Positions 1 through 9,171 of a stretch of 64,000 bases of DNA are shown piece by piece. The notes beneath the pieces are model-generated. The model was not told the origin of the DNA and ran no database searches. It was given only the letters and a program-made list of their open reading frames with translations. The position numbers and the translations under genes were made by a program. Source of the stretch: Paenibacillus mellifer (GTDB taxonomy: Bacteria; Bacillota; Bacilli; Paenibacillales; Paenibacillaceae); NCBI RefSeq assembly GCF_023195895.1, contig NZ_JALPRK010000006.1, positions 62,001-126,000 on the forward strand. The letters are read 5' to 3'. Each line of letters starts with the position of its first letter. Position 1 is the first letter of the stretch.

Positions 1-1762
1 GTTCAAGACTCTGTTCCCGTCCATCGGCGGCAACCGCGGCTTGCAGCTCCTTTTGCAACTTAGCCAGTTTCTCCGCCGGGATCCCTTTCCCATCGTCGCG
101 AATAGAGATCACCAGCATGCCGCCGTCTTCGACCGCTTCGATAACGACATGACCTGGCCCCCGGCGCTCCTTGATCCCATGGTAGATGGCATTCTCTACG
201 ATGGGCTGAAGGATCAGTTTCAACACATAAACGCCGCGAATTTCCGGAGCGATGTGGAGCGAGTAATCGAGTTTGTTTTGGTAACGGACATGCTGTATTT
301 GCAAGTAACTGCGAACATGCTCAATTTCATCGTTTAAAGGGATGATGTCATTCCCCTTGCTGAGTCCGATTCGGAACAGCTTTGATAAGGATTCCGCCAT
401 TTCCGCGATATCCTCTGCGCCTTTGCGGCGGGCCATCCAATGGATCGTATCCAGCGTATTGTACAGAAAATGCGGTTTGATATGCGCCTGCAAACTCCGC
501 AGTTCCGCTTCGCGTTTCTGCCTTTCTTGCAGCTCGGTTAGAGAGAGCAACCGGTGAATTTGCTGCAGCATGGCATTGAAGCGGCGGCCGAGCAGGCCGA
601 TTTCGTCGGTTCGGTCGCTCCAATGGCGAATCGTCAGATCCCCGGATTGGGCCTTCTGCATAAAGGAAGCCAACTGTCCGATCGGTCTGGAAATGGTATG
701 GGCCAAATAGAAGGAGGCGGTCATCCCCAGCAGGCAGACAACAAAAACAAAGCTGACTACGTAAAAGCGAATTTCCCGCATCTCGGAAGCGGATTCCGCC
801 ATGGAAAATACGCCGACTGTCGTCCAGTTCGTAAACGGCGAATGCCGGTAAATGAATTGCAGCTCGCGGCCGCCCATTCGTTCCGCATAGGTACCCGAGC
901 CGTCCTGGCCCAGCCGCTCCAGCGGTACGCGGTCAATGTAGGGTTCCGGCGGGGCATAAATCAATTCGCCGTTTCCGTCCACTACCGTTAAATAGCCCGT
1001 TTTCCCCAAACGGACATCCTGAGCAGTCTCGGCGATGACTCGCAGCTTGAGGTCGATTAATACGACCCCTTTGACCTGCTGAGTCTCGGGGTCGAGAATC
1101 GCCCTTACGGCCGACACGACCTCGCTGTCCTTGTAGTTGACATGTGTTGTTACGTTACGATTCCGCGGATGACCGATAATTTTGAAGATTCCTTTATTTT
1201 GGACGGCCTCCCGATACCACGACTCCCGGGTCAGGTCTCCATCGGTTCTGGCATACATCTCATTGCTGATATAATCGCCGCGGCTGTTGACGATCAGAAC
1301 CCCCGCAACCTCCGAGTACAGGGTGGTAAAGCCTTGAAGAAACTTGCGAATCTCGTAGTGATCGGCCTCGGCTTCAACTGTGGTTCTCAGATAGGCGTCC
1401 GTACTTCCCGTGAGGCCGGGTTCCTCGGCGGACGTTGTCGTTGAACCATCTGCGCCCGCATCGTCACCGGCCTCGAGAAATTGCAGAACCTCGGAGTTGA
1501 AGGAGATAAAGAACGTCATGTTTTGCAGATTTTCTACATACGTCTCCAGCGACCGGTTGACCTTGCCGATGAGCTGCAGCGTATTGTCCGTGATCTGGCG
1601 TTCAATGATCCGGTCGACCGTCCAATTGGTTAGCACGCCCAGACCGATGGAAGGAAGAATACTGATCAACATAAAGTGAACGATTAATTTGTAACGGATC
1701 GGCAGGTTGTTCAGCGAAAAGTCGCGGAGCTCCCAGGAGCGTTTCCCATATCTATTTCGCAT
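1..1762 (-). CDS. YesM-like sensor histidine kinase (3' end beyond window)
   Basis: Membrane sensor kinase, cut by the left edge; 587 codons are visible without a stop. Order: first membrane segment at about residues 24-44, a large extracytoplasmic sensor region (Cache-like by size and position), second membrane segment near 320-345, HAMP-type linker, then the His_kinase core with KPHFLYN (His431 as phosphoacceptor) and a HATPase with the N box PIVENAIYHG and G1 box DDGKG. The last part of the ATPase lies outside the window. ATG at 1762 overlaps the stop of the upstream sugar-binding protein by 11 bp, so the two are probably translationally coupled. In this family the partner is usually an AraC-type response regulator encoded next, which would lie to the left. 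The ligand is not readable; a sugar presented by the adjacent binding protein is the inference. Confidence 0.9.
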   Translation of the reverse strand, partial: MRNRYGKRSWELRDFSLNNLPIRYKLIVHFMLISILPSIGLGVLTNWTVDRIIERQITDNTLQLIGKVNRSLETYVENLQNMTFFISFNSEVLQFLEAGDDAGADGSTTTSAEEPGLTGSTDAYLRTTVEAEADHYEIRKFLQGFTTLYSEVAGVLIVNSRGDYISNEMYARTDGDLTRESWYREAVQNKGIFKIIGHPRNRNVTTHVNYKDSEVVSAVRAILDPETQQVKGVVLIDLKLRVIAETAQDVRLGKTGYLTVVDGNGELIYAPPEPYIDRVPLERLGQDGSGTYAERMGGRELQFIYRHSPFTNWTTVGVFSMAESASEMREIRFYVVSFVFVVCLLGMTASFYLAHTISRPIGQLASFMQKAQSGDLTIRHWSDRTDEIGLLGRRFNAMLQQIHRLLSLTELQERQKREAELRSLQAHIKPHFLYNTLDTIHWMARRKGAEDIAEMAESLSKLFRIGLSKGNDIIPLNDEIEHVRSYLQIQHVRYQNKLDYSLHIAPEIRGVYVLKLILQPIVENAIYHGIKERRGPGHVVIEAVEDGGMLVISIRDDGKGIPAEKLAKLQKELQAAVAADGREQSLE

Positions 1763-2750
1763 AGTAGTCATTCACATTCTGCCGCGTAACGACGGTGATG
1801 CCCGTATCCAATCGCTGCGGGACGCGAGGACCGGGATGCTGCGATCCGTCAGGGTCATGTTTCAGCGAAAAGAGCAGTTGCAGCGACCAATACCCCATAT
1901 TCCAGGTTCCCTGCGCCATCGTGGCGGCGATATCCCCGCTTTTGACCAGGTCCAGAGTGCCTTTATCGGTGTCGAAGCTGATGATCTTTGGACCGGAGGA
2001 CGTCAAGCCAAATTCCCGAACCGCCTCCGCGACGCCGATACCGCCGTTGGCTTCGGTGGTGAAAATGCCGGCGATCCCCGGGAAGTCTCGCAGGATCTCT
2101 TCCGCTGATTGCCGGGAGTAGAGCTCGTCGCCTTTTCCGTTCTTGATGGCGGCGATGTGCATGTCGGGAAACTCCTTCGAGATGGTGTCAGCAAACCCTT
2201 TCGTGCGTTCCTGGTGATTTTGCTGATCCGGTACGGTCACGATGGCCACTTCACCACGTCCGCCGGTAAGCTCGGCCATTTTTCTCGCAGCCTCGACCCC
2301 GGCTGAATAGTTGTCGGTGCCAAGGAAGGAGAAGGCGCGGCTGCCCGGGGCGTCGGAATCAAACAGAACGACCGGGATGCCCGCGTCAACTGCTTTGTTG
2401 ATCGTGGCGGTGAGTTCGGTCGGATGGATGGCGGAGATCGCGATTCCGGCCGGCTTTTTGGCGATGGCTTGCTCTAGTACGGTGATCTGCTCATGAATGT
2501 CGCGCTGGGTGGAGCCGCGGTATTCCACAGAGACGTTCAGCGCCTGGGCCGCGTCCTCAAAGCCTTTCAGCCCGCTTTTCCAATAATCGATCCCCATTTG
2601 AAACGTCACCATCACGTACTTCTCATCGATGGAACCCTGCATGCCCCCGGAATTCCACTGGTCGTTCAATCGGCTCTGGGAGCGATAATCCAGCACATAT
2701 AGCGCAAAACAGACGAATAACAGCAAATACACGATCCAAATCTTCTTCAT
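1752..2750 (-). CDS. Periplasmic-type sugar-binding protein (Peripla_BP_4 family), membrane-anchored
   Basis: 332-residue protein of the ribose/LacI-like type 1 binding-protein fold. An N-terminal hydrophobic segment (about residues 4-20) without a lipobox Cys suggests a signal anchor. Family features include repeated alternating beta-alpha segments, AGIAISAIHP, the hinge-region IPVVLFDSD, and GIFTTEANGGIGVAEAV. The start at 2750 is preceded by AAAGGGG. It overlaps the following sensor kinase by 11 bp and no permease or ATPase gene is adjacent here. That suggests a sensing role, delivering sugar occupancy to the kinase, rather than bulk transport. A transport role with components beyond the left edge is the alternative. 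Confidence 0.85.
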   Translation of the reverse strand: MKKIWIVYLLLFVCFALYVLDYRSQSRLNDQWNSGGMQGSIDEKYVMVTFQMGIDYWKSGLKGFEDAAQALNVSVEYRGSTQRDIHEQITVLEQAIAKKPAGIAISAIHPTELTATINKAVDAGIPVVLFDSDAPGSRAFSFLGTDNYSAGVEAARKMAELTGGRGEVAIVTVPDQQNHQERTKGFADTISKEFPDMHIAAIKNGKGDELYSRQSAEEILRDFPGIAGIFTTEANGGIGVAEAVREFGLTSSGPKIISFDTDKGTLDLVKSGDIAATMAQGTWNMGYWSLQLLFSLKHDPDGSQHPGPRVPQRLDTGITVVTRQNVNDYYAK

Positions 2751-2997
2751 ATGTAACCCCTTTCATGAGAGCGGTCCAAAAAAGAGATGAACTTCGACAT
2801 CATCATACTATGATTCGCTATAAATGATAATGATGGAATTAGGCAAAATGGTTTTTTCGCTGGTCATTTACCGGTTTTCTCCATCACCAAGTAAACTCTT
2901 CCTAGTAAGGGCAGGAATTCGGTATTGAAATAACAGGTATGCACGTTGTCAAGCAAAATCACTAACAAAAAAATAACAAACGATTACGATATTAGTA

Positions 2998-3003
2998 TAT
3001 AAT
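2998..3003 (+). promoter_or_regulatory. Likely -10 element for the GH2 gene
   Basis: A perfect TATAAT ends 31 bp before the ATG at 3035. No convincing -35 hexamer stands 17 bp upstream, so activation or a weak -35 is possible. The rest of the 2751-3034 divergent spacer holds no ORF that I can support. Confidence 0.45.
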
Positions 3004-3034
3004 GTACCGTAACTTACTTCATACTGGAGGGCTT

Positions 3035-5584
3035 ATGAACAACCACCGCTATGTGATCCAACATTGGAAATTCAAGGCTTGCGATGAAACGGAGTGGAAA
3101 CCGGCCCGGGTACCGGGTACAGTGCATACAGATCTGCTCCGCAACGGGCTGATCCCCGATCCGTTCTATGGAACCAACGAACATGACCTGCAGTGGATCG
3201 ATCGAAAAGATTGGGAATACGAAACCTCCTTCGAATGCGATGAGGTTTGGCTGGCTTTACCGAGGATCGAACTCGCCTTTGACGGTTTGGATACGTATGC
3301 CGACGTCACGGTCAACGGTGTGCATGTCTTGTCGTCTGACAATATGTTCCGCGTCTGGCGAATCGATGTGAAGCCGTTGCTGCGCCAAGGCGCCAATACG
3401 ATGACCGTCCGTTTTCGCTCGCCGATCGCGGAGGACTTGCCCAAGCTCGAGAAGCTGGGTTACGACTTGCCGGCGTCGAACGACCAATCGGAGCTGGGCG
3501 GATTAGGCGGCCGCCGGGTCAGTGTGTTTGCCCGCAAAGCGCCGTATCACTACGGCTGGGACTGGGGGCCGCGTTTTGTGACCAGCGGAATCTGGCGTGA
3601 GGTCCGGCTGGAGGGAGGGAGCGGTCCGGTGATCCGTGATCTGCACATCCGCCAGGACCACGTGAACGCCACGGCCGCTGAGCTCACTGCCGTGGTAGAG
3701 ATCGAAACCGCCGAACGCTGGGAAGGTCAGCTGCGGTTATCGGCCGACGAGCTGAGGTGGGAACGCCCCGTTGTGCTGGAGTCGGGAACCCACGTGGTGG
3801 AGGTGCCCGCGGTGATCGCGGAGCCGAAGCTGTGGTGGTGCCGGGGGCTGGGCGAACCGGCGATGTACAACTTCCGCGCCGTGCTTGTGGCGGACGGCGA
3901 GCGGAGAACGGTCGCTGAGGCGTCCGTTAGAACCGGGCTGCGCGATATCAAGCTGGTGCGGGAGAAGGATGCTGCCGGCGCTTCCTTCCGCTTCGAGTTG
4001 AACGGTGTACCCGTGTTCGCCAAGGGCGCCAACCATATCCCGAACGACAGCTTCTTGACGGAAGTGACGGACGAACGCTACCGCCACGAGATAGCCTCAG
4101 CCGCCGAAAGCGGCATGAACATGCTGCGCATTTGGGGCGGCGGTATCTACGAGCAGGACATCTTTTACGAGTTATGTGATGAATACGGCGTCATGGTCTG
4201 GCAGGACTTCATGTTTGCCTGCAGCATGTATCCGGGGGATCCGGAGTTTCTTGATCGTATTGCCCGCGAAGCGGAAGACAACTTGAAGCGGCTGCGGAAT
4301 CATCCGTGTATCGCATTGTGGTGCGGCAACAACGAAATTGATTCGGCTTGGGCTCATTATGAGGAGGATGGAGGCTGGGGTTGGAAAAAGGATTTCACCA
4401 CAGAGCAACGTGAGAAGTTATGGGCTGATTACGAGGCAATCTTCCACCGGGTCCTGCCGCAAGTCGTGGAACGTCATGGCGGCGGCGTGGCCTACTGGCC
4501 GTCCTCTCCGATCCGTAAACTGACGGGGGATGCCAATCAGCATGCGCTCCAAGTGACCGGTGAAGGTGACGTTCATTACTGGGGCGTGTGGCATGCGGTC
4601 GAGCCGTTCGACAACTATAACCTTCGAGTTGGACGGTTTATGAGCGAATACGGCTTCCAGTCCTTCCCGGAGTTGGAATCCGTGCTGACCTATGCGCCGG
4701 AGAGCGAGCTGGCGCTGGAATCCGACATCATGCTGGCCCACCAGAAGAACGGCCGCGGCAACCAGTTGATCAAGGAGTACATGGATCTCTATTTGCCCGC
4801 ACCCAAGGATTTCAAATCGTTCCTGTACATGAGTCAGGTACTCCAGGCCGAGGCGATTCGCACAGCGATTGAAGCGCACCGACGCAACAAGCCTTATTGC
4901 ATGGGGACGTTGTATTGGCAGATGAACGACTGTTGGCCTGTAGCGTCCTGGGCGGGAATGGACTATTACGGACGCTGGAAGGCGCTGCAGTATACGGTTC
5001 GCAGAAGCTTCCGCGACGTGATGCTGGCGATCTACGAGCCGGAGGATGGCCCGATCTCGATCAGCTTGGTTTCCGATCTGCAGAAGCCGGTGCAAGGTCA
5101 GTTGCGGCTATCACTTTACGACTTCCAGGGCGCCTTACTGAAAGAACAGGCGTTGGAAGTCCACGCCGCTGCGGATTCGGTTGTTGAAGCTGCCGTTTTG
5201 ACTCGGGAGGAATGGCTGGAAGGCCGTGATCCCCGCCAGGTCGTATTGCATGCCGTTCTAGAGGTAGACGGGCAGGTAGCAGATGGCAAGCTGCATTATT
5301 TTGCTCCAGACAAAGACCTTTCATTGCCACAGGCGAAGATAACCCTCCTGGAAGAGGACGGCAGCGGCGGCAGCCGATATACCCTAGTAAGTGACACTTT
5401 GGCGCGCCAGGTGTGGATTTCAGCGGAAGAAGAGGGGATCTTCTCCGACAACTACTTCGACCTGATTCCAGGCATTACGGTGACGGTGGAGTTCCGGCGG
5501 CGGGGTGGCGAGGGCAGCGCGGAGCCGTTCGTTGCGGGGAATCCGGGCAAGCTGATCGTTCGCTCCATGGCTGATTTCGTGTGA
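3035..5584 (+). CDS. GH2 beta-mannosidase
   Basis: 849-residue cytoplasmic (no signal peptide) exo-acting beta-D-mannosidase, releasing mannose from non-reducing ends of beta-mannosides. Architecture follows GH2: N-terminal sugar-binding jelly roll (about 1-190, with HYGWDWGPRF), immunoglobulin-like domain, TIM barrel (about 300-620) and C-terminal beta domains. The acid/base motif is WCGNNEID (Glu434) and the nucleophile motif is SEYGFQ (Glu538). The length fits the family. ATG at 3035 is preceded by CTGGAGG 5 bases upstream; an in-frame ATG at 3002 lies inside the -10 region and is unlikely. It is not contiguous with the mannoside island at 34-52 kb, but the activity would complete mannan or N-glycan core breakdown. 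Confidence 0.92.
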   Translation: MNNHRYVIQHWKFKACDETEWKPARVPGTVHTDLLRNGLIPDPFYGTNEHDLQWIDRKDWEYETSFECDEVWLALPRIELAFDGLDTYADVTVNGVHVLSSDNMFRVWRIDVKPLLRQGANTMTVRFRSPIAEDLPKLEKLGYDLPASNDQSELGGLGGRRVSVFARKAPYHYGWDWGPRFVTSGIWREVRLEGGSGPVIRDLHIRQDHVNATAAELTAVVEIETAERWEGQLRLSADELRWERPVVLESGTHVVEVPAVIAEPKLWWCRGLGEPAMYNFRAVLVADGERRTVAEASVRTGLRDIKLVREKDAAGASFRFELNGVPVFAKGANHIPNDSFLTEVTDERYRHEIASAAESGMNMLRIWGGGIYEQDIFYELCDEYGVMVWQDFMFACSMYPGDPEFLDRIAREAEDNLKRLRNHPCIALWCGNNEIDSAWAHYEEDGGWGWKKDFTTEQREKLWADYEAIFHRVLPQVVERHGGGVAYWPSSPIRKLTGDANQHALQVTGEGDVHYWGVWHAVEPFDNYNLRVGRFMSEYGFQSFPELESVLTYAPESELALESDIMLAHQKNGRGNQLIKEYMDLYLPAPKDFKSFLYMSQVLQAEAIRTAIEAHRRNKPYCMGTLYWQMNDCWPVASWAGMDYYGRWKALQYTVRRSFRDVMLAIYEPEDGPISISLVSDLQKPVQGQLRLSLYDFQGALLKEQALEVHAAADSVVEAAVLTREEWLEGRDPRQVVLHAVLEVDGQVADGKLHYFAPDKDLSLPQAKITLLEEDGSGGSRYTLVSDTLARQVWISAEEEGIFSDNYFDLIPGITVTVEFRRRGGEGSAEPFVAGNPGKLIVRSMADFV

Positions 5585-5608
5585 ATTCGACTCTGGATTT
5601 TACCGTGT

Positions 5609-5614
5609 TATAAT
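5609..5614 (+). promoter_or_regulatory. Likely -10 element for the LTA-synthase-like gene
   Basis: A perfect TATAAT; 17 bp upstream is TTCGAC, a poor -35. It sits 55 bp before the ATG at 5670, inside the short gap after the GH2 gene, suggesting separate transcription. Confidence 0.45.
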
Positions 5615-5669
5615 AAACGAATAGAAAATCGTGTCTTATGTAAACACGGGAACAACCCGGAGAAAAGAG

Positions 5670-7595
5670 ATGGGGATCATACGTAACTCAAGCCGAATAC
5701 ATTTTGTTGTCACGTTCGCGCTGATCGGTGCGAAGCTGTTACTGTTGCGATACTTTTTCTATGGGGGCGTTGCGGCCCAGGGGTTACCCGGCGAATGGCT
5801 GTCGGTGCTGGCGCTGCTGTGTCTGGTGGAGCTATTGACGCCAGTCAAGGGCAAATGGGGGGTATTCCTGGGATTTAACTTCGTTATTTCTTTTATCCTC
5901 TTTGCCGCGACGGTGTATAATGCCTATTTTGGGACGGTACCTACCTATGCGGTGTTAAGCGGGTTAAACCAGGTGCCTGAGGTCAAAGCGAGCGTAGCCT
6001 CGCTGTTACGGCCTGAACAATTTCTGTATTTCATCGACCTGCCGGTGCTGGCGGCGGTGCGTATCTTCCGTGCGGGTCGGCGTCGCCGGGCCTCGCGAGG
6101 GTACCGTCTTGCGGGAAGCCTTAGCTTCCGGACAGATCGGCCTCGCGCGGGTTTAGCGTGGAAGGTAGGCGTGGCGTTCGTTCTAGTCGTCAGTCTGATG
6201 CTTTCCGGCCTTTACATCCGTTTGGGGAAAAGCATTGATAATGAGCTGGTGCGTGCCGAAAGCGTCGGGTTCTTTAACTTCCAGGTCGATGCGGCAATCC
6301 GCGACCAGGAAGAGGAACGGATGATCGCGGAAGGCAATTTGCAAGAGACGGCAGCCAAGGTCCGTCAGCTCCAGAGCAACTATCCTTACCAAGAGGTAGC
6401 GGCAACGGGGGAACCGGCGTACTTCGGTGCCGCTCAGGGGATGAACCTGGTAATTGTGCAAATGGAGTCGTTCCAGAACTTCCCGATCAATCTAAAGCTA
6501 AACGGCCAAGAGGTCACGCCTGTGTTGAACGGTCTAGCGAAGGAAGGTTTCTATTTCCCTCATGTGTTTCAACAAATCGGACCCGGAAATACGTCGGATG
6601 CCGAGTTTATGTCCAATACGTCGATTTATCCGACGGCCGCAGAAGCGATGTCGACCGGCTATGGGGATCGTCAGATCCCAAGTCTTCCGCGCTTGCTGCA
6701 AAGTCAGGGTTACGTGGCAAACACCTTCCACATCAATAAAGTGACGTTCTGGGACCGCCACAAAATGTACCCGGCCTTGAATTTCGATAAATACTATGAC
6801 AAGCCATATTACACGAACGATCATTTTAATAATTTTGGAGCTTCTGACGAGGAAATGTATCGGGTTGGTGTGGAAAAGCTGGCGGGGCTACAAGCGCAGA
6901 ACAAGCCTTTTTACGCCCAGTTTGTCACCACCTCGAGTCATAATCCGTTTGTGGTGCCGAAGGATCGCCGCCATTTCGATCTTCCGGCGGAGATGGAAGA
7001 CACGATGCTCGGGAATTACATCGAGGCGGCTAACTATACCGATTACGCGATCGGGAAACTGATCGACCGGTTGAAGCAAACGGGCCTCTGGGGGAACACC
7101 ATGCTGGTCTTTTACGGGGATCACTTCGGCCTTCAGGAGAAAGACGTTCCCGCCAAAGAAATCAGCGAGAAGCTGGGGATTGCTTACGACGAGCGGATTA
7201 GCCGATTTAACATCCCGCTGATCGTCCACATCCCAGGACAGCAGCACGGCCAGATGGTGGAGCGCGCTGGCGGACAGGTTGATCTTCTGCCAACGGTGGC
7301 CAATCTCCTTGGCATTTCGCTGGAGAACGAAGGGTTTACCGCGTTTGGGCATGACCTGCTGAATATGGATCGGAACGTTGTTGGAATGAGGTATTATTTG
7401 CCGACAGGCTCCTTCTTTAATGATGAGGTTATGTTCGTGCCGGGCGCCGGCTTTGACGACGGCACCGCTGTCTCACTGGATACGTTGCAGCCGGTTGCCA
7501 ATATCGCGCCTTATCGCAGCGATTATGATTACATTACGCAGCTGATGAAGCTCTCCGACGAATACGTCAAACTGCTCCCCAAGCGGGGGGAATAA
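5670..7595 (+). CDS. LTA synthase family membrane sulfatase-fold protein
   Basis: 641-residue polytopic protein of the lipoteichoic acid synthase (LtaS/YfnI) family, which transfers glycerol phosphate from phosphatidylglycerol onto a growing polymer at the outer face of the membrane. About five membrane segments lie in the first 200 residues, followed by an extracellular alkaline-phosphatase-like domain. The catalytic motif GPGNTSDAEF carries the nucleophile Thr308. Metal and substrate motifs SHNPFV and FYGDHFG are present. ATG at 5670 has GGAG 7 bases upstream; a GTG at 5631 would add 13 residues with no good ribosome site. Whether it is the polymerase or a primase-like paralogue cannot be decided from sequence. 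It stands alone between a GH2 gene and a convergent secreted-protein gene. Confidence 0.88.
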   Translation: MGIIRNSSRIHFVVTFALIGAKLLLLRYFFYGGVAAQGLPGEWLSVLALLCLVELLTPVKGKWGVFLGFNFVISFILFAATVYNAYFGTVPTYAVLSGLNQVPEVKASVASLLRPEQFLYFIDLPVLAAVRIFRAGRRRRASRGYRLAGSLSFRTDRPRAGLAWKVGVAFVLVVSLMLSGLYIRLGKSIDNELVRAESVGFFNFQVDAAIRDQEEERMIAEGNLQETAAKVRQLQSNYPYQEVAATGEPAYFGAAQGMNLVIVQMESFQNFPINLKLNGQEVTPVLNGLAKEGFYFPHVFQQIGPGNTSDAEFMSNTSIYPTAAEAMSTGYGDRQIPSLPRLLQSQGYVANTFHINKVTFWDRHKMYPALNFDKYYDKPYYTNDHFNNFGASDEEMYRVGVEKLAGLQAQNKPFYAQFVTTSSHNPFVVPKDRRHFDLPAEMEDTMLGNYIEAANYTDYAIGKLIDRLKQTGLWGNTMLVFYGDHFGLQEKDVPAKEISEKLGIAYDERISRFNIPLIVHIPGQQHGQMVERAGGQVDLLPTVANLLGISLENEGFTAFGHDLLNMDRNVVGMRYYLPTGSFFNDEVMFVPGAGFDDGTAVSLDTLQPVANIAPYRSDYDYITQLMKLSDEYVKLLPKRGE

Positions 7596-7599
7596 TAGA

Positions 7600-7652
7600 A
7601 AAAGGGCCCTATCAGATACCGAGAACGGTTATCTAGTAGGGCCCTTTCTTTT
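7600..7652. terminator. Bidirectional terminator between LtaS-like gene and convergent secreted protein
   Basis: Perfect arms AAAGGGCCCTA (7601-7611) and TAGGGCCCTTT (7637-7647) enclose a second short stem. T-rich sequence follows on the plus strand and A-rich sequence precedes it, so it can serve both converging genes. Confidence 0.85.
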
Positions 7653-7663
7653 AATGACGATGA

Positions 7664-8083
7664 TCACCCGAGGATGGTATACCTGGTTCGGGCGCTGTCT
7701 GCCACGATTTCCGGCAGCTCTTGCAATTGAAGCTCATAAGCTTCTTGGGTTAAACTTCCTTCTTTCAAGCGTTTCTGCAGCTGCTCCTGCAGCTGGGCAA
7801 CTTGCAACCGAATCACGGGGTCTGCGTCTTGACCGTGGGATTCGGCGATGTCTGCCAACGACTCGCCTTCCAGTAAGGCGTCGTAGACTTCCTTGTCGGA
7901 GGCAGCACCGAGAAGTCCGTTAAGCTCGTCCTCCGGATGCTCCGCATGATTGCTAGTGCTGGATTGTTTAGACGGATGAGCCGCGTAGGCCAGGCTGGTC
8001 AAATATCCAGACATGCTGGGGTTTATGGTAATGACGAGGGCCATCGTACCGAGGATGACCACTTTTTTGAGTTTAAATTTCAT
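7664..8083 (-). CDS. Small secreted protein of unknown function
   Basis: 139 residues. ATG at 8083 follows AGAGAGGAATTC and opens a signal peptide (basic start, hydrophobic core, AYA-A cleavage site near residue 34). The mature part is hydrophilic and glutamine/glutamate-rich. It holds a LADIAESHGQD stretch typical of small helical repeat modules, and a predicted helix or coiled coil around LQVAQLQEQLQKRLKEG. I recognise no catalytic motif and no named family. Longer in-frame extension upstream to 8317 lacks a ribosome site and would bury the signal peptide. It is transcribed towards the LtaS-like gene and divergently from the MOSC gene. Confidence 0.7.
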   Translation of the reverse strand: MKFKLKKVVILGTMALVITINPSMSGYLTSLAYAAHPSKQSSTSNHAEHPEDELNGLLGAASDKEVYDALLEGESLADIAESHGQDADPVIRLQVAQLQEQLQKRLKEGSLTQEAYELQLQELPEIVADSARTRYTILG

Positions 8084-8276
8084 AGAATTGAATTCCTCTC
8101 TGATCCAGGGATGGAAATACGTGAAACAACGATTCCTAGTAGTAATACGGATGGGCAGCCCAGTAAGTTTCAATCCGCCCGTCGCTCTTGATTTACAGGG
8201 TGGTGTTGTAAGGAGGCCTCTCGTATAATGGAATTCAATATCCCGGTGATTTCGGAGCAGAGGAGGGCAATACGAG

Positions 8277-8936
8277 ATGGCAGAGCAAATAGCGATCCGT
8301 TCGCTGAATGTAAGCAAACCGATCGAGGTTGAGCATCAAGGCAAGACGGTCCGTACGGGGATTTTCAAAATGCCGGTGAAGGAAACACTGCATCTTTCGA
8401 CGGTGAATTTTATCGGGGACGAGCAAGCGGATCTTCGATTTCACGGAGGGCCGGACAAGGCCGTTTGCGTGTATCCATTCGAACGGTATAGCTACTGGGA
8501 GGAGCGGTTCGGGATCACACTAGACTTTGGGGCATTTGGGGAAAATCTCACGACCGAAGGCATGCTCGAAGAAGAGATCCGCATCGGCGACCGATTTCGC
8601 TTGGGCGAAGCCGTTGTTCAGGTTAGCCAGCCCCGGCAGCCCTGCTTCAAGCTGGGTGTTAAGCACGGGTTGCCTGAGCTGCAGCTGGAAATCCAGCAAA
8701 CGGGCTATACCGGGTATTACTTTCGGGTTCTTCGCGAGGGTGAAGTTAGACCCGACGATCCGCTGGAACTCATCGACAGACACCCCGCCGGCGTTACACT
8801 AGCATTCGCCAACCGCATTATGCATGTGGACAAGGAGGATGCTGATGGGATCCGGCGCCTTTTGGCCGTGGAGGAATTATCGGCCAACTGGCGTGAGACG
8901 TTGACCGCCCGATTGAGCCGGTTGATAGGTGAATAG
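8277..8936 (+). CDS. MOSC domain protein (YiiM-like)
   Basis: 219-residue cytoplasmic protein of the YiiM branch of the MOSC family, which binds molybdenum cofactor and in characterised members supports reduction of N-hydroxylated bases. Visible motifs: LRFHGGPDKAVCVYP, FGENLTTEG and QPRQPCFKLG, whose Cys is the conserved MOSC cysteine. A C-terminal three-helix extension (about 165-219) matches the YiiM 3-alpha domain. AGGAGG lies 10 bases before the ATG. It is a single-gene unit with its own -10 (TATAAT at 8224-8229) and a terminator after it. The substrate here is not inferable. Confidence 0.88.
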   Translation: MAEQIAIRSLNVSKPIEVEHQGKTVRTGIFKMPVKETLHLSTVNFIGDEQADLRFHGGPDKAVCVYPFERYSYWEERFGITLDFGAFGENLTTEGMLEEEIRIGDRFRLGEAVVQVSQPRQPCFKLGVKHGLPELQLEIQQTGYTGYYFRVLREGEVRPDDPLELIDRHPAGVTLAFANRIMHVDKEDADGIRRLLAVEELSANWRETLTARLSRLIGE

Positions 8937-8951
8937 ATCTCTCTGTTGTCG

Positions 8952-8983
8952 TCCGCTTCCCGTATCGGGGAAGTGGATTTTTT
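8952..8983 (+). terminator. Terminator after MOSC gene
   Basis: TCCGCTTCCC (8952-8961) pairs with GGGAAGTGGA (8968-8977) with one wobble, followed by six T residues. Confidence 0.8.
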
Positions 8984-9171
8984 ATGTCTTCCGCCCCAAT
9001 TGAGGGGACTCCGGCCCCGGGACTTCCAGGCTTCTTGGTTCAAGGCTAGGCGTCCGGGGGTAAATTTTCTGTGCGACAGGAAAACATAGAAACTTTTACC
9101 TGAGATGATACGTCAAATGGGAAGAGTTATTTTCTTTCGCTCTGTTTATGAGCATGGGGAGGATGAGATTT

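Noticed and set aside
554-991. Plus-strand frame at the left edge
   Set aside because: Lies opposite the histidine kinase, whose H box, N box and G1 box read through on the minus strand.
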